From the NCBI GenBank assembly GCA_035575135.1, contig DATLYE010000043.1, positions 5,384-69,383 of the forward strand: 64,000 nt of DNA, given 5' to 3'. This document shows, piece by piece, positions 55,310 through 63,729 of the stretch. Made by a program: the position numbers and the translations under genes. The notes under the pieces were generated by a model. That model was given only the letters and a program-made list of their open reading frames with translations, was not told the origin of the DNA and did no database searches. Every line of letters starts with the position of its first letter. Position 1 is the first letter of the stretch. This stretch comes from JANWXD01 sp035575135 (lineage in GTDB: Bacteria > Acidobacteriota > Terriglobia > Bryobacterales > Bryobacteraceae).

Positions 55310-56416
55310 ATGATCGTCCAGACGCAGCACGTTCGCTTCGATTCACTTCCTCTGGACTGCGGCGCCACTCTCTCCCCGGTGGAGGTGGCCTATGAGACCT
55401 ATGGCGAACTGAACCGCGAGCGCACCAACGCCATTCTGATCCTCCACGCGCTCTCGGGGGACGCCCATGCGGCCGGCATCAGCCAGGAAACGGGCAAACC
55501 GGGCTGGTGGGATAACATGATAGGGCCGGGCAAGGGCTTCGACACCGACAAGTACTTTGTCATCTGCTCGAACGTGCTGGGCGGCTGTCGGGGCACCACC
55601 GGGCCGTCTTCCATCAATCCGGCCACCGGCTGTCCCTACGCCCTGTCGTTTCCGGTGATCACGATCGGCGACATGGTGCGGCTGCAAAAGATGCTCATTG
55701 ATCACCTGGGCATCGAGCGGCTGCTGGCGGTGGCGGGCGGCTCGATGGGCGGCATGCAGGTGCTGCAGTGGGCGGTGGCGTATCCGGACAAGGTGGCGGC
55801 GGCGATTCCCATCGCGACCACGGCAAGGCACAGTCCCCAGCAGATCGCATTCAACGAAGTGGGCCGCCAGGCGATCATGGCCGATCCGGACTGGAACGGC
55901 GGGAACTATTACGGCCGCCGGCCGCCGGCGCGCGGGCTGGCGGTGGCGCGCATGATCGGCCACATCACCTACATGAGCGATGAATCCATGCGCGAGAAGT
56001 TCGGCCGGCGGCTCCGGGACAAGGATCGCTACGGGTTTGACTTTTCCGTGGACTTCGAGGTGGAGAGCTATCTGCATTACCGCGGGGCGCAGTTTGTGGA
56101 CCGCTTCGACGCCAATTCCTACCTTTACATCACCAAGGCCATGGATTACTTCGACCTGACCAACGGTTCGGAAAGCCTGGCTTCGGTGCTCGAAAAAACG
56201 CAGGCGCGGTTTCTGGTGATCAGCTTCACCTCGGACTGGCTCTACCCCAGCTACCAGTCGCTTGAGATCGTCAACGCGTTGCGGAGCCGGAACCGGGACG
56301 TGGCTTACTGCGAGCTCACCTCCAACTACGGCCACGATGCCTTCCTGGTGGAGGTGGGCGAACAGACCGAGATTGTCCGGGGCTTCCTGGCCCGCACCTA
56401 CGAGCGATTGCGATGA
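55310..56416 (+). CDS. metX: Homoserine O-acetyltransferase
   Basis: First committed step of methionine synthesis by the O-acetyl route (some members transfer succinyl). An alpha/beta hydrolase of 368 residues with the catalytic triad Ser145 in GGSMGG, Asp309 in TSDWLYP and His342 in GHDAFL. The family motifs NAILILHALSGDAH and CRGTTGPSS are present. The next gene metW overlaps by 4 bases. A possible -10 element TATCAT lies about 20 bases before the ATG and no Shine-Dalgarno is seen. Acetyl versus succinyl specificity is not decided from the sequence. Confidence 0.93.
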   Translation: MIVQTQHVRFDSLPLDCGATLSPVEVAYETYGELNRERTNAILILHALSGDAHAAGISQETGKPGWWDNMIGPGKGFDTDKYFVICSNVLGGCRGTTGPSSINPATGCPYALSFPVITIGDMVRLQKMLIDHLGIERLLAVAGGSMGGMQVLQWAVAYPDKVAAAIPIATTARHSPQQIAFNEVGRQAIMADPDWNGGNYYGRRPPARGLAVARMIGHITYMSDESMREKFGRRLRDKDRYGFDFSVDFEVESYLHYRGAQFVDRFDANSYLYITKAMDYFDLTNGSESLASVLEKTQARFLVISFTSDWLYPSYQSLEIVNALRSRNRDVAYCELTSNYGHDAFLVEVGEQTEIVRGFLARTYERLR

Positions 56417-57072
56417 GCACGGCGCTCGAGACCCGGCGCGGCCCGTTTGTGCGCGAGGTGCTGGGCCGCAGCGATTACGCCATCATCAGCGAACTGATCG
56501 AGCCTGGCACCAAGGTGCTGGATCTGGGCTGCGGGGACGGAGAGTTGCTGGAGTGGCTGGCGGAACACAAAGGGGTGGAGGCGCGCGGCATCGAGATCAA
56601 TTCCGCCAAGGTCCAGCGGGCGATCGCCCGCGGCGTTTCGGTCTATCAAGGCGACATTGACGAGGGGCTCACGGATTATCCCGACGGTGCCTTCGACTAC
56701 GTGATCCTGAGCCAGACGCTGCAGGAGACGCGAAGGCCGCTCAAGGTGCTTCGCGAGATGCTCCGCGTGGGGCGGCGGGCGATCGTGGCGTTTCCGAATT
56801 TCGGGCACTGGAAGGTGCGCCTGGTGCATCTGTTCAGCGGCCGCGCTCCCAAGACGCGGCTGTTTCCCTACGAGTGGTACGATTCGCCGAACATTCACTT
56901 CCTTACGGTGCTGGACTTCGAGGATCTGGCAAGGCAGGAGGGGTGGACGATCGAGCGGCGCATCTTTCTGGCCGGACGCCACACCGGGAGGTTGCTGCCC
57001 AACCTGATGGCGGAAATTGCGGTCTATCTGATCCGTTCCAACACGGCGCGGCAGGCCGGATCGGCGATATAA
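56413..57072 (+). CDS. metW: MetW, methionine biosynthesis methyltransferase-like protein
   Basis: A 219-residue class I SAM-methyltransferase-fold protein that accompanies MetX in many bacteria and is thought to support its acyltransferase activity. The glycine loop is VLDLGCGDGELLEWL, followed by GIEINSAKVQRAIARG, YVILSQTLQETRRP and a C-terminal beta sheet (FPNFGHWKVRLVHL). The ATG overlaps the metX stop. The last 49 bases overlap the 3' end of a convergent minus-strand gene, a rare arrangement for two coding sequences. Confidence 0.93.
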   Translation: MSTALETRRGPFVREVLGRSDYAIISELIEPGTKVLDLGCGDGELLEWLAEHKGVEARGIEINSAKVQRAIARGVSVYQGDIDEGLTDYPDGAFDYVILSQTLQETRRPLKVLREMLRVGRRAIVAFPNFGHWKVRLVHLFSGRAPKTRLFPYEWYDSPNIHFLTVLDFEDLARQEGWTIERRIFLAGRHTGRLLPNLMAEIAVYLIRSNTARQAGSAI

Positions 57073-57386
57073 GCCTCCCCTCCGGGCGCCAGCACGCGCG
57101 CCACTTCCCGCGCCACCTGTTCCGGATTTTGCCAGCCGCCGCGCCAGTCAATCACCTTGGTGAAGAAACCGTCGCGCCAGGGAATTTCTTCGAGCGGGGC
57201 GGGTACGAACATCACGTTTTCCAGGTCCCGGGCGGCGCGGCGGGCGGCGCGGACCTCCTCATCGCCGCCGAGTCCGACCACGACCCCCGCCGTGAGGCGC
57301 GCTGCAATTTCGGCCACGACGGCATGTTCCGGGATGGATAGAAGCAGCACGCGGTCGTTGGGCCGGAGCGCGAGCTCTTCGAACAT
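57024..57386 (-). CDS. Short SAM-methyltransferase-like protein coupled to thiC
   Basis: A 120-residue product whose ATG shares one base with the thiC stop (TGATG), so it is translated by coupling. It shows the outline of a small Rossmann methyltransferase (RVLLLSIPEHAVVAEIA with a worn glycine loop, FVPAPLEEIPWRDGFF, VAREVARVLAPGGEAYIADP) but only about half a full domain. It could bind SAM or a partner rather than catalyse. Its 3' end overlaps metW by 49 bases in antisense. No relative with known function is recognised. Confidence 0.7.
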   Translation of the reverse strand: MFEELALRPNDRVLLLSIPEHAVVAEIAARLTAGVVVGLGGDEEVRAARRAARDLENVMFVPAPLEEIPWRDGFFTKVIDWRGGWQNPEQVAREVARVLAPGGEAYIADPACRAVLERIR

Positions 57387-58777
57387 CAACCCTTTGCGGA
57401 AGAAAGTTGCACGAGGGACTCCGAGGCGCGCAGGACGGCTTCGGCGTCGGCTGCGGTGAATCCCTCGACTTTCGCCGACATGTTCATCGAGCAGAACCTG
57501 GGGCCGCACATGGAGCAAAAGTGCGCCTCCTTGAACCCTTCCTCCGGAAGCGTCTCGTCGTGCATGGCCCGGGCGGTCTCCGGGTCGAGCGACAGTTCGA
57601 ACTGGCGGTTCCAGTCGAAGCGATAGCGTGCGCGCGAAAGCTCGTCGTCCCGGTCCCGAGCGCCGCGCCGGTGGCGCGCCACGTCGGCGGCGTGTGCGGC
57701 AATCTTGTAGGCGATGATGCCTTGCTTGACGTCCTCTTTGTTCGGCAAGCCCAGGTGCTCTTTCGGAGTGACGTAGCAGAGCATCGAGGCGCCGTACCAG
57801 CCGATCATCGCCGCGCCGATGGCCGAAGTGATGTGGTCGTAGCCCGGTGCGATGTCGGTGACGAGCGGGCCGAGGGTGTAGAAGGGCGCTTCGTGACACA
57901 GCCGCTGTTCCATCTCCACCTGCAACTGGATCTGGTCCATGGGGATGTGGCCGGGCCCTTCAATCATGACCTGCACGTCGTACTCCCAGGCCTTCCGCGT
58001 CAGTTCGCCGAGCGTCTTCAGTTCGGCAAACTGCGCTTCGTCGCTGGCGTCGGCAAGACATCCCGGCCGTAGGCCGTCGCCGAGCGAGAAACTGACGTCG
58101 TACTTCTGAAAGATTTTGCAAATGTCTTCGAAGCGCTCGTAGAGCGGGTTCTGCCGGTGATTCTTCACCATCCACTCCGCCAGAATGGAACCGCCACGGC
58201 TGACGATGCCGGTGATGCGCCGCGTGGTCAGCGGGATGTACTGGACCAGCACGCCGGCATGGATGGTCATGTAGTCCACGCCCTGCTCGGCCTGCTCCTC
58301 GATGACTTCGAGCATCAGTTCCGGCGTCATGTCTTCGACGCGGCGGACGCGCGTTACGGCTTCGTAGATCGGTACCGTTCCCACCGGCAGGGGTGAGTTC
58401 TCGATGATGGCTTTTCGGATCCGGGGGATGTCGCCGCCGGTGGAAAGGTCCATGACCGTGTCGGCCCCGTACTTGACGGCGATGCGCAGCTTTTCGAGCT
58501 CTTCCTCGATGTTGGAGGTGACGGAGGAATTGCCGATGTTGGCGTTGATCTTGCAGCGGGCGGCGATCCCGATGCACATCGGTTCCAGATTGGTGTGGCG
58601 GATGTTGGCGGGGATGATCATCCGGCCCCGGGCCACCTCGGAACGAACCAGTTCCGGATCCAGGCCCTCGCGCCGGGCCACGTACTCCATCTCTTCGGTG
58701 ATGATGCCCCGCCGGGCGTAGTGCATCTGGGTCCGGATCTTGTCGTTGGCGCGCTTGGCGACCCATTGGGTTCTCAT
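57386..58777 (-). CDS. thiC: Phosphomethylpyrimidine synthase ThiC
   Basis: Makes the hydroxymethylpyrimidine phosphate of thiamine from aminoimidazole ribotide in a radical SAM reaction. It has 463 residues, starting at MRTQWVAK (58777) with GAGGAG about 10 bases upstream. The ThiC barrel contains GNSSVTSNIEEELEKLRIAV and MIEGPGHIPMDQIQ. The C-terminal iron-sulfur motif FCSMCGPRFCSMNMS (C-x2-C-x4-C) is intact. The longer open frame from 58891 is not used. No THI-box riboswitch fits the short leader predicted by the upstream promoter. Coupled to the methyltransferase-like gene behind it. Confidence 0.96.
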   Translation of the reverse strand: MRTQWVAKRANDKIRTQMHYARRGIITEEMEYVARREGLDPELVRSEVARGRMIIPANIRHTNLEPMCIGIAARCKINANIGNSSVTSNIEEELEKLRIAVKYGADTVMDLSTGGDIPRIRKAIIENSPLPVGTVPIYEAVTRVRRVEDMTPELMLEVIEEQAEQGVDYMTIHAGVLVQYIPLTTRRITGIVSRGGSILAEWMVKNHRQNPLYERFEDICKIFQKYDVSFSLGDGLRPGCLADASDEAQFAELKTLGELTRKAWEYDVQVMIEGPGHIPMDQIQLQVEMEQRLCHEAPFYTLGPLVTDIAPGYDHITSAIGAAMIGWYGASMLCYVTPKEHLGLPNKEDVKQGIIAYKIAAHAADVARHRRGARDRDDELSRARYRFDWNRQFELSLDPETARAMHDETLPEEGFKEAHFCSMCGPRFCSMNMSAKVEGFTAADAEAVLRASESLVQLSSAKG

Positions 58778-58807
58778 TTTGTTTTCTCTCCTCGGTGATT
58801 GAAACTC

Positions 58808-58837
58808 ATTATGCCGCCTCAGGCCGACCGGGGGCAA
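58808..58837 (-). promoter_or_regulatory. Sigma-70-like promoter of thiC in the 58778-59094 spacer
   Basis: On the minus strand TTGCCC (58837-58832), an 18-base spacer and CATAAT (58813-58808). Transcription near 58801 leaves a leader of about 25 bases before thiC, too short for a riboswitch. The rest of this 317-bp divergent spacer holds a GC palindrome and an AT-rich patch (58907-58925) that could belong to the plus-strand gene's promoter. Confidence 0.55.
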
Positions 58838-58982
58838 CGAGGAGGCTGCTTCTTCTTTGCTTGTACAGCCCGTCGCCGAGACCAGTTCCACGTTTTTGGG
58901 GGTTCAGAAGTCTTTTTAATCAGAGTGAGATCATCGCAGGCGCGGCGGTCGCGGTTATGCCCGGGGCAGCGGTGCAAGAGAA

Positions 58983-58999
58983 CCGGCCGGAGCGGCCGG
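58983..58999 (+). repeat. Perfect 7-bp GC palindrome upstream of the plus-strand gene
   Basis: CCGGCCG, a 3-base spacer and CGGCCGG. It recalls the GC palindrome at 53678-53701 in sequence (repeated GGCC units) and may belong to the same class of dispersed elements. Confidence 0.4.
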
Positions 59000-59094
59000 G
59001 AAGGCGGCGTCCGCCGGCGGCCGAAATCCGGCGACAGGACGGGGGACGCGCGGCCCGCACATGATCTGTTCAACGACGCAAACGGAGGTTCGCC

Positions 59095-59892
59095 ATGAAG
59101 ATCGTATCCGGTATTGCAGTGAGTGCGCTATTGCTGGCTGGGGTGGCAAGGCCGCAACAGGCGGTCGAAAAGCCGGCCACGGAAGCGGAAAAGGGGTGGG
59201 TCACGAGAGTCTTCGAGATCCAGCACCATGATGTCGGAACGATTGCACCGGTGATCAGCCAGTTTGGAGTTCGGCTGTCTCACTCCCCCAAACTGCGGGC
59301 CCTGGCGGTGACGGGACCGCCGCAACTCGTGGAGTCCGTGGGCGAGGCGATCCGCCGGTTGGACGTACCTTCTCCGAATGTGGAACTGACGGCCTATCTG
59401 CTCGTCGCCACGCCGCGCGCTGAGGAAAGCGGTTCAATCCCGCCTGAGTTGGAGAAAATCGCTGCGGAGCTGAAAAAGCTCTTCCGGTACCAGTATCTCG
59501 GGGTGCTGGATACGATCGTGGTACGGGTGGCGCAAGGCGGCGACGCCAAGGCCCTGACTGTGACTTCTCCGCTCATGAGGATTCCGGGACTGGTGCTGCC
59601 TCCCTCGCGGCTTACTCTGGAGGCCTTCAATGTCATGGTAAGTTCGCGCGGGGAAAGAAGAGTGATTCGAGTGCAGCAGCTCCGGTTGAATGGAGTCGTC
59701 TCGTTTCCCTCCTCCGCGAGCATAGCGGATCCGCAACGGTCCGTTGCTCCCCTCAGTCTCAGCCAGGAGAACGTGGGCTTTCACACCAATCTGGACATCC
59801 CCGAGGGCCAGAAAGTGATTGTGGGCAAGGCCAACGTGGGCACGGCGGAGAACGCCTTGATCCTGGTTCTGGCGGCGCGGGTGCTGGATTGA
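59095..59892 (+). CDS. Secreted protein with a secretin N-domain-like region
   Basis: A 265-residue exported protein; signal peptide MKIVSGIAVSALLLAGVARP. The region about 36-92 (TRVFEIQHHDVGTIAPVISQ, then LRALAVTGPPQLVESVGEAI with RRLDVP) has the beta-alpha-beta-beta-alpha plan and wording of secretin/NolW N1 domains (prediction). The rest is a beta-rich domain ending VGTAENALILVLAARVLD. No secretin pore domain is present, so it is not a full secretin; it may be a periplasmic partner in a type II/IV-like system, which is not in the window. GGAGG lies 7 bases before the ATG. Confidence 0.72.
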   Translation: MKIVSGIAVSALLLAGVARPQQAVEKPATEAEKGWVTRVFEIQHHDVGTIAPVISQFGVRLSHSPKLRALAVTGPPQLVESVGEAIRRLDVPSPNVELTAYLLVATPRAEESGSIPPELEKIAAELKKLFRYQYLGVLDTIVVRVAQGGDAKALTVTSPLMRIPGLVLPPSRLTLEAFNVMVSSRGERRVIRVQQLRLNGVVSFPSSASIADPQRSVAPLSLSQENVGFHTNLDIPEGQKVIVGKANVGTAENALILVLAARVLD

Positions 59893-59984
59893 ACGGATCG
59901 GGCTTGCTCCGCTGCCACGAAGTTAGTCTAGCACTGCGATAACTGAAACATCGTCGTGGTTTGCACCTTGCGTTGAGCGAACTC

Positions 59985-60308
59985 CTAGTGCGGATAACAA
60001 CAGATGGTACTGCGACTTACATATGTGCAGCTCCCGTGGCAGTCGCAGCCTACGGAGATGGAATCGCAAGTTTCGCAGTTGCCCCCGTACCACAGGCACC
60101 AACCGTCAGTGGTGCAATTGCACCACGTCTGGTCTCTGTAACCAAACAGGGGATACGAGTACTGACCACTCAGCCAGCAGTTACTCATTGTAGTCGGGCA
60201 GTCGAAGCACGTGATCTGGGTGCTTGGCGTGGGACACGGCTCTTGGGTGTCGCCTGGGGCAGTTACTAGGAATGCTGCGATGATAAGAAAAATCTTACCC
60301 CCGCTCAT
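59985..60308 (-). CDS. Secreted 14-cysteine small protein
   Basis: A 107-residue exported protein. Signal peptide MSGGKIFLIIAAFLVTAPGD, then a mature part of about 85 residues with 14 cysteines (EPCPTPSTQITCFDCPTT, NCWLSG, WCNCTTDGWCLWYGGNCETC, VGCDCHGSC, ICCYPH). The number and pairing suggest seven disulfides. It is unusually Thr/Ser/Tyr-rich for this GC-rich region. GGAGGAGG about 6 bases before the ATG gives strong support for the start. It follows the propeller-like gene by 29 bp and is likely co-transcribed with it. No known family is recognised; toxin-, adhesion- or inhibitor-like roles are all open. Confidence 0.75.
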   Translation of the reverse strand: MSGGKIFLIIAAFLVTAPGDTQEPCPTPSTQITCFDCPTTMSNCWLSGQYSYPLFGYRDQTWCNCTTDGWCLWYGGNCETCDSISVGCDCHGSCTYVSRSTICCYPH

Positions 60309-60337
60309 TTTCGTCCTCCTCCCCCGGACTTGAGCTC

Positions 60338-61345
60338 TCAGAATTTGTAAACGTAGACGTATCCTGTGGCGCTCGCCAGCGCCAGGTGACCGCTGTCCAA
60401 TGCAAGCCTGACGGGCGTGAAGGATGGGTCAAAACGGCAGCGGTAACGAGCAGTGACTTGTCCCTGCTCACTCAGACTCACCACGGAGATACGGTCCGGC
60501 ATCGGGCGGTGTGGGAAGACCAGGAGTGCGCCGGTGGCGCCGTCGGAGGCAGCGTCGAGCACGATCAAGGACACGGTTTTCGCCTGCTCCTCCGGTCCCA
60601 CGCGCCGAGCCAGCTCCTGTTCGACCGCCCGGTTGCGCCGTCGCGCCTCTTCGATTTCCGGTGTACTTCCGGTGACCGCGGATACCGTGTTCGCCTCCAG
60701 ATCCTGGACGAGCACCTGTGCGGTTGCCTGGTCCACGACCGCGATCCGGTTCCCGGCAAAAGCCATGAGAACGGTTCCGCGACGCCCCCAGGTTTGCTTC
60801 AGGGCCGGCGTTCCGTCTTCCGCATAGACCCTCAGGCGGCCGTCGCCACAGAGCAGAGCCGGGCGGCCACCGACCGAAGTCAGCGCATCCATGCCTCCAC
60901 ATGGGACCGCCTTCTGCCACAACAGATTCCCCTGCGGGTCGTGCTCGGCGAGAATTAACTCCCGCCCGAACCCCGAGGTTGAGCGCCGCGAGATCAGACT
61001 TGCGAAACCTTTCGACGTCGGAGTGATATCCACGTTCTCGGCGCTCGGGTCCATGGGCAAGATGTGGATCCGCTGCCCGTCGGGGGTGAGCGAAGCAAGG
61101 AAGTACCGCACCGGGCTCCCGCGCGAAGACCACAGCAGCCACAACTTCCCATGCGCCGCCCGGATGCGCCAGATCAGCGGCGTGTAGTCCAGCTTCGCTT
61201 TCTCCTTGAGTTGAAAGGAATACACCGGATCGAGGTTTCGTGGCTCCGGAAGAGTTCCGTTCGCCCAAATCAGACCGGCTGCAAGCGTGAGTGAGAACAA
61301 CGCCGGCCCCGTTCTTACTTTGCGCCTTGCTCCGTCGCTCCACAT
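60338..61345 (-). CDS. Exported beta-propeller-like hypothetical protein
   Basis: A 335-residue protein with an N-terminal membrane/signal segment (GPALFSLTLAAGLIWANGT) and a mature part of repeating beta blocks (KLWLLWSSRGSPVRYFLASL, GRELILAEHDPQGNLLWQKA, NRIAVVDQATAQVLVQDLEA, GHLALASATGYVYVYKF). A charged helix (EIEEARRRNRAVEQELARRV) interrupts the propeller. It resembles in plan the protein at 52684-53643, so the two may be paralogues. A TAGAAT (61363-61368, minus strand) precedes the start by 17 bases with AAGGTGG between. Followed by the Cys-rich gene, whose product it might display or sense; unproven. Confidence 0.72.
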   Translation of the reverse strand: MWSDGARRKVRTGPALFSLTLAAGLIWANGTLPEPRNLDPVYSFQLKEKAKLDYTPLIWRIRAAHGKLWLLWSSRGSPVRYFLASLTPDGQRIHILPMDPSAENVDITPTSKGFASLISRRSTSGFGRELILAEHDPQGNLLWQKAVPCGGMDALTSVGGRPALLCGDGRLRVYAEDGTPALKQTWGRRGTVLMAFAGNRIAVVDQATAQVLVQDLEANTVSAVTGSTPEIEEARRRNRAVEQELARRVGPEEQAKTVSLIVLDAASDGATGALLVFPHRPMPDRISVVSLSEQGQVTARYRCRFDPSFTPVRLALDSGHLALASATGYVYVYKF

Positions 61346-61453
61346 ACCGCCACCTTGGCCCGATTCTAGCGCTTTTTTTGGTCAAGACGGATCCTGATTC
61401 AAACTCCCTGCCCACGCACATGGTCGCTCGGCGGGAATGAGGACATACGTACA

Positions 61454-61469
61454 AGCGCCTCAGGGCGCT
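61454..61469 (-). terminator. Hairpin after recJ
   Basis: AGCGCC, a 4-base loop and GGCGCT form a 6-bp stem 23 bases past the recJ stop. There is no clear T run, so it is only a weak terminator candidate. Confidence 0.35.
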
Positions 61470-61492
61470 CGGACTTTGCAACGAAATTGAGG

Positions 61493-63238
61493 CTAGCTTT
61501 TTCTCACGGCCTCAAGGTTCAGCGCCCAGCCCTCCCAGCCGCGCGCCGCGCCGCGAGGGTCCTCCTCGACGGAGACGACGGCGTCCACGCGGGCGCCACG
61601 GCCCAGTTCCCCAGCCAGATGCGCCATTTTCCAGCCGGTCAGCGTCAACGTCCGCCCGTTCTGGCGCAAGTGGAGGCGAAGGTGTTTTTCGTTCCAGACC
61701 GAAGCATCACCCACCACTTCCGCTCCGAGGACCGCGAACAGCGGTCGCGGGTTACCACAGCCGAAAGGGGCTAAGTCGAGTACTTCGCTTACGGAACGGT
61801 CGTTGACCTCGCGGAGGTCCAGGACGGCGTCGATCTCCAGGTCCGGAACGAGATCTTCGTCGGTGAGCCGCGTGGCGGCGTACTCATTCAGGCGCCGGCG
61901 GAACTCGGTCACGCGCTCCGTGGCGAGAGTGACTCCCGCGGCCTGGTGGTGTCCTCCAAAGCGCTGGAACAACTCGGACATCGCTTCGAGCGCTCCGAGC
62001 AGATGAAACCGGGGAATGCTCCGTCCGGAACCCTGGGCGACGCCCGCCTGGTGGTCCAGGCTCAGCACGAAGGAGGGGCGGTGAAACTCCTCGACGAGCC
62101 GCGAAGCCACGATACCGACCACGCCGCGGTGCCAGTGCTCGCCTGCAAAAACCAGCGCCTTGTGTTGCGGCGTGACGGGCTCCCGGCGGCACTGCTCGAG
62201 GATTCGCGCCATGATTTCGGTTTCGGCCTGCTGCCTCTCCTGGTTCCAGTTTTCCAGCTGCGCGGCCAGTTCGGCGGCCGTCTGAGGGTCGTCGGTCAAG
62301 AACAGGCGAATGACCTCGGCCGCGTCCGCCATGCGCCCGGCCGCGTTGATGCGGGGCGCGATACGGAAGGCAACCTGCCCCGCGGAGGGTCTGTCGCCTT
62401 CGCCAAATCCCGCGGTGCGCAGCAGGGCCCGGAGGCCCGGATTGCGGACCTTCCGCAAAGCATCCAGCCCCTGCCTCACCAGGATCCGATTCTCGCCGGT
62501 CAGGGGTACGACATCGGCGACGGTGGCGATGGCCGCCAGCTTCAGGAAAGATTCCTCCATCCGGCGCAGCTTCGCGTCCGGCCACCCCAGAGAGCGGAAC
62601 AGCGCCTGGGCGAGCTTGAACGCAAGACCGGCTCCGCAGAGATTCTTATCAGGATAGTCGCAGCCGGGCTGGTTCGGATTGAGAATGGCGGTGGCCGGCG
62701 GCAACTGCGCATCGGGCAGGTGATGGTCGGTGATGATCACGTCCAGACCGAGGCGGCGGGCCCGTTGGACGGCGTCCATGGAGCGGATGCCGGTATCCGC
62801 GCTGAGGATGAGACGGACTCCCTCGCGGGCCGCCTGCTCGATCACTTCCGCCCGCATCCCGTAGCCCTCGCGGAAACGGTGCGGTATGTGATACCGCACC
62901 TGGCCGCCCGCAAGTTCGATCGCCTTTTTGAGGAGCACGACGGCCGTGGTCCCGTCGGCATCGTAGTCCCCGTAGAGCAGGATGAGCTCGCTGCGCTCGA
63001 GGGCTTGCTTGAGCCGGGCGACTGCCTCCCGCATGCCCGTGAGGCGAAACGGATCATGCAAGTGTTCGAGCGACGGTCGGAGGAACCGGCGCGCCTGCTC
63101 CGGATCGCTGTAGCCGCGCCGCACGAGCACGCGAGCTGCGGGCGCTTGAATGCGAAGCTCGGCCGCCAGCCGGGCAGCGCGCTGCTCGTCCGGTTGCGGC
63201 AGCTTCCAGCGTACCGGCAAAGGCATGCGGCGCGTCAA
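61493..63238 (-). CDS. recJ: Single-stranded-DNA-specific exonuclease RecJ
   Basis: 5'-3' exonuclease acting in recombination and mismatch repair, 581 residues. The DHH domain carries the metal motifs LLYGDYDADGTTAV, SADTGIRS, ITDHHLPD and LAAIATVADVVPLTGEN. The DHHA1 domain has GGHHQAAGVTL, and the C-terminal OB-like domain (about 470-580) is complete. The start is either TTG at 63238, overlapping the preceding stop by 4 bases (TTGA), or the ATG at 63226; neither has a close ribosome site. All catalytic motifs are intact. Confidence 0.94.
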   Translation of the reverse strand: MTRRMPLPVRWKLPQPDEQRAARLAAELRIQAPAARVLVRRGYSDPEQARRFLRPSLEHLHDPFRLTGMREAVARLKQALERSELILLYGDYDADGTTAVVLLKKAIELAGGQVRYHIPHRFREGYGMRAEVIEQAAREGVRLILSADTGIRSMDAVQRARRLGLDVIITDHHLPDAQLPPATAILNPNQPGCDYPDKNLCGAGLAFKLAQALFRSLGWPDAKLRRMEESFLKLAAIATVADVVPLTGENRILVRQGLDALRKVRNPGLRALLRTAGFGEGDRPSAGQVAFRIAPRINAAGRMADAAEVIRLFLTDDPQTAAELAAQLENWNQERQQAETEIMARILEQCRREPVTPQHKALVFAGEHWHRGVVGIVASRLVEEFHRPSFVLSLDHQAGVAQGSGRSIPRFHLLGALEAMSELFQRFGGHHQAAGVTLATERVTEFRRRLNEYAATRLTDEDLVPDLEIDAVLDLREVNDRSVSEVLDLAPFGCGNPRPLFAVLGAEVVGDASVWNEKHLRLHLRQNGRTLTLTGWKMAHLAGELGRGARVDAVVSVEEDPRGAARGWEGWALNLEAVRKS

Positions 63239-63729
63239 TTTCGGGAAAAATACCCTCCGAAGGAGTCCTGCTCTCCCTCCTCTTCGCCTTCCTCCGGAAA
63301 GTAGCTCTCGATCTCGCCAAGAGTGTCCATGAACTGCCGGTACCAGTCGGTTTGAATTTCGTAGACGTATGTCCGGCCGTCGTAGTCGAAGGACAACTCG
63401 ATGACGGCGGTCAGGCCTTGATAGACTCGCAGTTCGCGCAGGCGCCGCTCCAGGGGAAGCCGCTCTTCGGGAGGGACGTCGGCCTCCTCGAGTTCCTCGA
63501 AGGCGCTGTCGAGAGCCGCCGGTGTGAACGCGCGGTGGTGCAACACAATGAGTTTGACGCCGAGGGTCTCGGCCACGGCAACAAAGCCCCGGAAATCCGG
63601 GTAGTGCGCCGCATCCCAGTACAGTGCGCGCGTCTCATCCGTGCGGGCCTGTCCGTGGAAGACGGCAAAGCCGCGACTGGAGAGGTAATCGGCGATCTCC
63701 GTCTTGAGGGCGTCGAGATTTTGCTTCAT
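63235..63729 (-). CDS. Conserved-looking hypothetical protein
   Basis: A 164-residue cytoplasmic protein without a recognised family. It begins MKQNLDALKTEIADYLSSRG with FAVFHGQARTDETRALYWDA, then a mixed alpha/beta body (GVKLIVLHHRAFTPAALDSA, TAVIELSFDYDGRTYVYEIQ) and an acidic tail (PEEGEEEGEQDSFGG). The fold may be related to small nucleotide- or RNA-binding proteins, which is not demonstrable here. The ATG overlaps the stop of the gene before it (ATGA) and the stop overlaps recJ, so three genes are tightly coupled. Confidence 0.75.
   Translation of the reverse strand: MKQNLDALKTEIADYLSSRGFAVFHGQARTDETRALYWDAAHYPDFRGFVAVAETLGVKLIVLHHRAFTPAALDSAFEELEEADVPPEERLPLERRLRELRVYQGLTAVIELSFDYDGRTYVYEIQTDWYRQFMDTLGEIESYFPEEGEEEGEQDSFGGYFSRN

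Noticed and set aside
58778..58900. TPP riboswitch ahead of thiC
   Set aside because: The text CCTGAGGCGGCATAATG faintly recalls the THI box end, but the CTGAGA core is absent and the predicted transcription start leaves about 25 leader bases.
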